Source of the DNA: Fidelibacterota bacterium UBA7300
GTDB lineage: Bacteria; Fidelibacterota; Marinisomatia; Marinisomatales; UBA2128
Length of the DNA: 8,477 bases
Direction of reading: 5' to 3'
NCBI GenBank assembly: GCA_002471865.1
Contig: DKQU01000047.1
Coordinates: 1 to 8,477 of the forward strand
Shown: piece after piece, positions 8,101-8,477 of the stretch
How positions within the stretch are numbered: the stretch's first letter is position 1
How the letters are laid out: every line of letters begins with the position of its first letter
Position numbers and translations under genes: made by a program
Notes under the pieces: generated by a model
Told to the model about the DNA's origin: nothing
What the model saw: only the letters and a program-made list of their open reading frames with translations
Databases searched by the model: none

Positions 8101-8184
8101 GTAGGGGAAAAGGTTGGACGTAACGATCCCTGTCCTTGCGGGAGTGGGAAAAAGTACAAGAAATGTCACGGAAATGTGATCTAA
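5170..8184 (+). CDS. secA: Preprotein translocase ATPase SecA, with FCB-type insertion
   Basis: SecA of 1004 residues, the cytoplasmic motor that drives unfolded preproteins through SecYEG using ATP. Walker A (MKTGEGKT) is at 141-148 and the Walker B/DEAD box DEVD at 248-251, followed by [12 protein letters not shown]. The second helicase half has [10 protein letters not shown] at 629-638 and RGRAGRQGD at 669-677. A Gln/Ala-rich linker (about 915-975) leads to the zinc site Cys988, Cys990, Cys999, His1000, which binds SecB and lipids in relatives. It is about 100 residues longer than the 901-residue E. coli protein. Most of the excess is a charged, helical-looking insertion at about 291-357, between LIRQ and LYFSIDEKS, of a type I recall from Bacteroidetes-group SecA. 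The ATG at 5170 has GGGAAG at 5153-5158. It follows nusB by 24 bases. No clear terminator follows. Confidence 0.97.
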   Translation: MANMLKNLFGSKSDREVKSYAPIVEEINSIYETLSEKSDEEFVVRTREFQEKLKSVRDSEEASATAEGKSKKEVKEQVVASEQEVLEEILPEAFAMVKETCRRLMGENWKVAGQPTEWNMIPYDVQLVGAVVLHRGKVTEMKTGEGKTLVATMPIYLNALTGRGVHVITVNDYLASRDSQWMGKIYERLGLTVGSILNSMSKDERREIYNCDITYGTNNEFGFDYLRDNMSLTQKEQVQRGHAFAVIDEVDSILIDEARTPLIISGTVDNPTESKVKEFKPMVERLIRQQTSLVNKLVSDAEKLLEEKKNDEAGLLLLQSMRGAPKNRRLSKIFQEGSTKKLAISVESAYIRDKRLHEVDDDLYFSIDEKSHVIDLTEKGREALSPDDHEMFIIPDMGEMLHDIDNDDSLSSMEKRQETEKARLLHSERSEVIHNISQLLRAYSLYEKDVDYVVQDGKVLIVDQFTGRILPGRRYSEGLHQALEARENVKIAHETQTLATITIQNYFRMYDKLSGMTGTAETEAEELHSIYGLDVTVIPTHEKVIREDHNDLVYKTKREKFNAVLDEIAECHKRGQPILVGTISVEVSETLSRMIKRRGIPHNVLNAKQHQSEAEIVVRAGQLGAVTIATNMAGRGTDIKLGEGIVDLGGLHIIGTERHESRRIDLQLRGRAGRQGDPGSSRFYLCLEDDLMRLFGSDRIAGIMDKLGVEEGEVITHGMVTRSIERAQKKVEARNFSIRKRLLEYDDVMNQQREVIYGLRDKALHSDDVSEEIKTIMDDYIVDLLDVHGTDGDWDIDALQSELSSVMTVDLDESAIKKQSLEDLHKVVQDTAEAVYADREKLVDPELMRAFERYILLRTIDDKWKDHLYAMDQLREGVNLRAYGQKDPLLEYKSEGFDMFVQALADVNREVIQRLYRTQLQGMQEAPTLRSAQTPSGMQVRHADSTGMGLVAPPQGASGDGQAQQQAAQAGKQKPVTVGEKVGRNDPCPCGSGKKYKKCHGNVI

Positions 8185-8301
8185 GGCAAGCCACATCGTT
8201 AACTTGAAAAAACTTATATGACATTTTGTACACTGATTGTAAGTTAGGCTAATCTATCGGGTTCACAGATTAAAACAGAAAGTAGTGTGAGATAAATCAA
8301 G

Positions 8302-8380
8302 TTTTAAAGGTGCATTGCGGGTTATATTTACGTTAGTCTGCTTGCGCAAGTCAACGTAGTAACAAAAGAAAACTTTAAAA
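8302..8380 (+). promoter_or_regulatory. Nested inverted repeats in the 5' region of the last gene (possible structured leader)
   Basis: Several complementary arms share nearly one centre: TTTTAAAG 8302-8309 with CTTTAAAA 8373-8380 (8 bp), GTTAT 8321-8325 with GTAAC 8359-8363 (5 bp, one G-T), ACGTT 8330-8334 with AACGT 8353-8357 (5 bp), and the palindrome CTTGCGCAAG at 8341-8350. Folded as RNA they could stack into one long interrupted hairpin that ends eight bases before the ribosome site at 8389. There is no terminal T-tract, so it is not an intrinsic terminator. Possible roles are a cis-acting RNA, a transcript stabiliser or a protein-binding site; AT-rich chance pairing is also possible. 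The rest of the 213-base gap 8185-8397 shows only a weak promoter candidate (TTGAAA at 8204-8209 with no good -10). Confidence 0.3.
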
Positions 8381-8397
8381 TAATAGATGGAGTCAAA

Positions 8398-8477
8398 ATG
8401 AAACAAAGAAAATTTTTTCTCTTGCTGTTCATGATCCTTCCTATCTTGACCTTTGCACAGGGGAACATTGTACTGTC
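8398..8477 (+). CDS. N-terminus of an exported protein with signal peptide (3' truncated by window edge)
   Basis: ATG at 8398 follows GGAG (8389-8392) with a 5-base spacer and opens a frame that runs off the window, giving 26 complete residues. They form a classic Sec signal peptide: basic MKQRK, then the hydrophobic stretch FFLLLFMILPILTF, with a likely signal peptidase I site after TFA (cleavage before QGN). No lipobox Cys is present. The mature part, starting QGNIVLS, is too short to name a family; TonB-dependent receptors and other envelope proteins often start this way, but that is a guess. It lies 213 bases after secA and probably has its own promoter. Confidence 0.65.
   Translation, partial: MKQRKFFLLLFMILPILTFAQGNIVL

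Noticed and set aside
8185..8250. Intrinsic terminator after secA
   Set aside because: The only pairing found (TTAACTT-type arms near 8199 and 8241) has a very large loop and no T-run, so I do not call it.
8398..8477. TonB-dependent receptor or SusC-like protein at the window end
   Set aside because: Only the signal peptide and a few mature residues are visible; naming a family would be invention.
1..8477. Mobile element, CRISPR, toxin-antitoxin or biosynthetic cluster
   Set aside because: No transposase, integrase, spaced repeat array, tRNA-flanked junction or matching protein families are seen; all genes are recognisable housekeeping or metabolic types.

Overview
The window is an ordinary, densely packed bacterial chromosome segment. 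A block of six same-strand genes (359-8184) lies between the 3' end of an outer-membrane protein gene and the 5' end of a gene for an exported protein. I see no phage, transposon, CRISPR array, toxin-antitoxin or defence genes, and no rRNA or tRNA. The SecA carries an insertion at about residues 291-357 of a kind I recall from Bacteroidetes/FCB-group SecA proteins. Together with an OMP ending in a C-terminal Phe and a mid-GC genome, this suggests a Gram-negative FCB-group bacterium. A Marinimicrobia (SAR406)-like lineage is my best guess, but this is recall rather than a search result.

Layout: 1-159 is the end of a beta-barrel protein. 160-358 is a leader region with a perfect TATAAT box, an 8-base direct repeat, a possible 14-codon leader ORF and a terminator-like hairpin that runs almost into the next start codon. 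359-1312 is phoH. 1287-2492 is an acetyl-CoA acetyltransferase. 2495-3643 is an acyl-CoA dehydrogenase. 3640-4695 is a branched-chain amino acid aminotransferase (ilvE). 4699-5145 is nusB, with a TTG start. 5170-8184 is secA. 8185-8397 is an intergenic region with nested inverted repeats. 8398 to the edge is the start of a signal-peptide protein.

The junctions from phoH to nusB are overlaps or gaps of 2-3 bases, and nusB to secA is 24 bases, so the six genes probably form one transcription unit. Thiolase, acyl-CoA dehydrogenase and aminotransferase form a plausible module for short-chain or branched-chain acyl-CoA and amino acid metabolism. phoH, nusB and secA are core functions in RNA metabolism, antitermination and protein export. 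The most interesting points are regulatory: the phoH leader (uORF, hairpin, ATGA overlap) and the nested inverted repeats before the last gene. I did not find a convincing new biological system.
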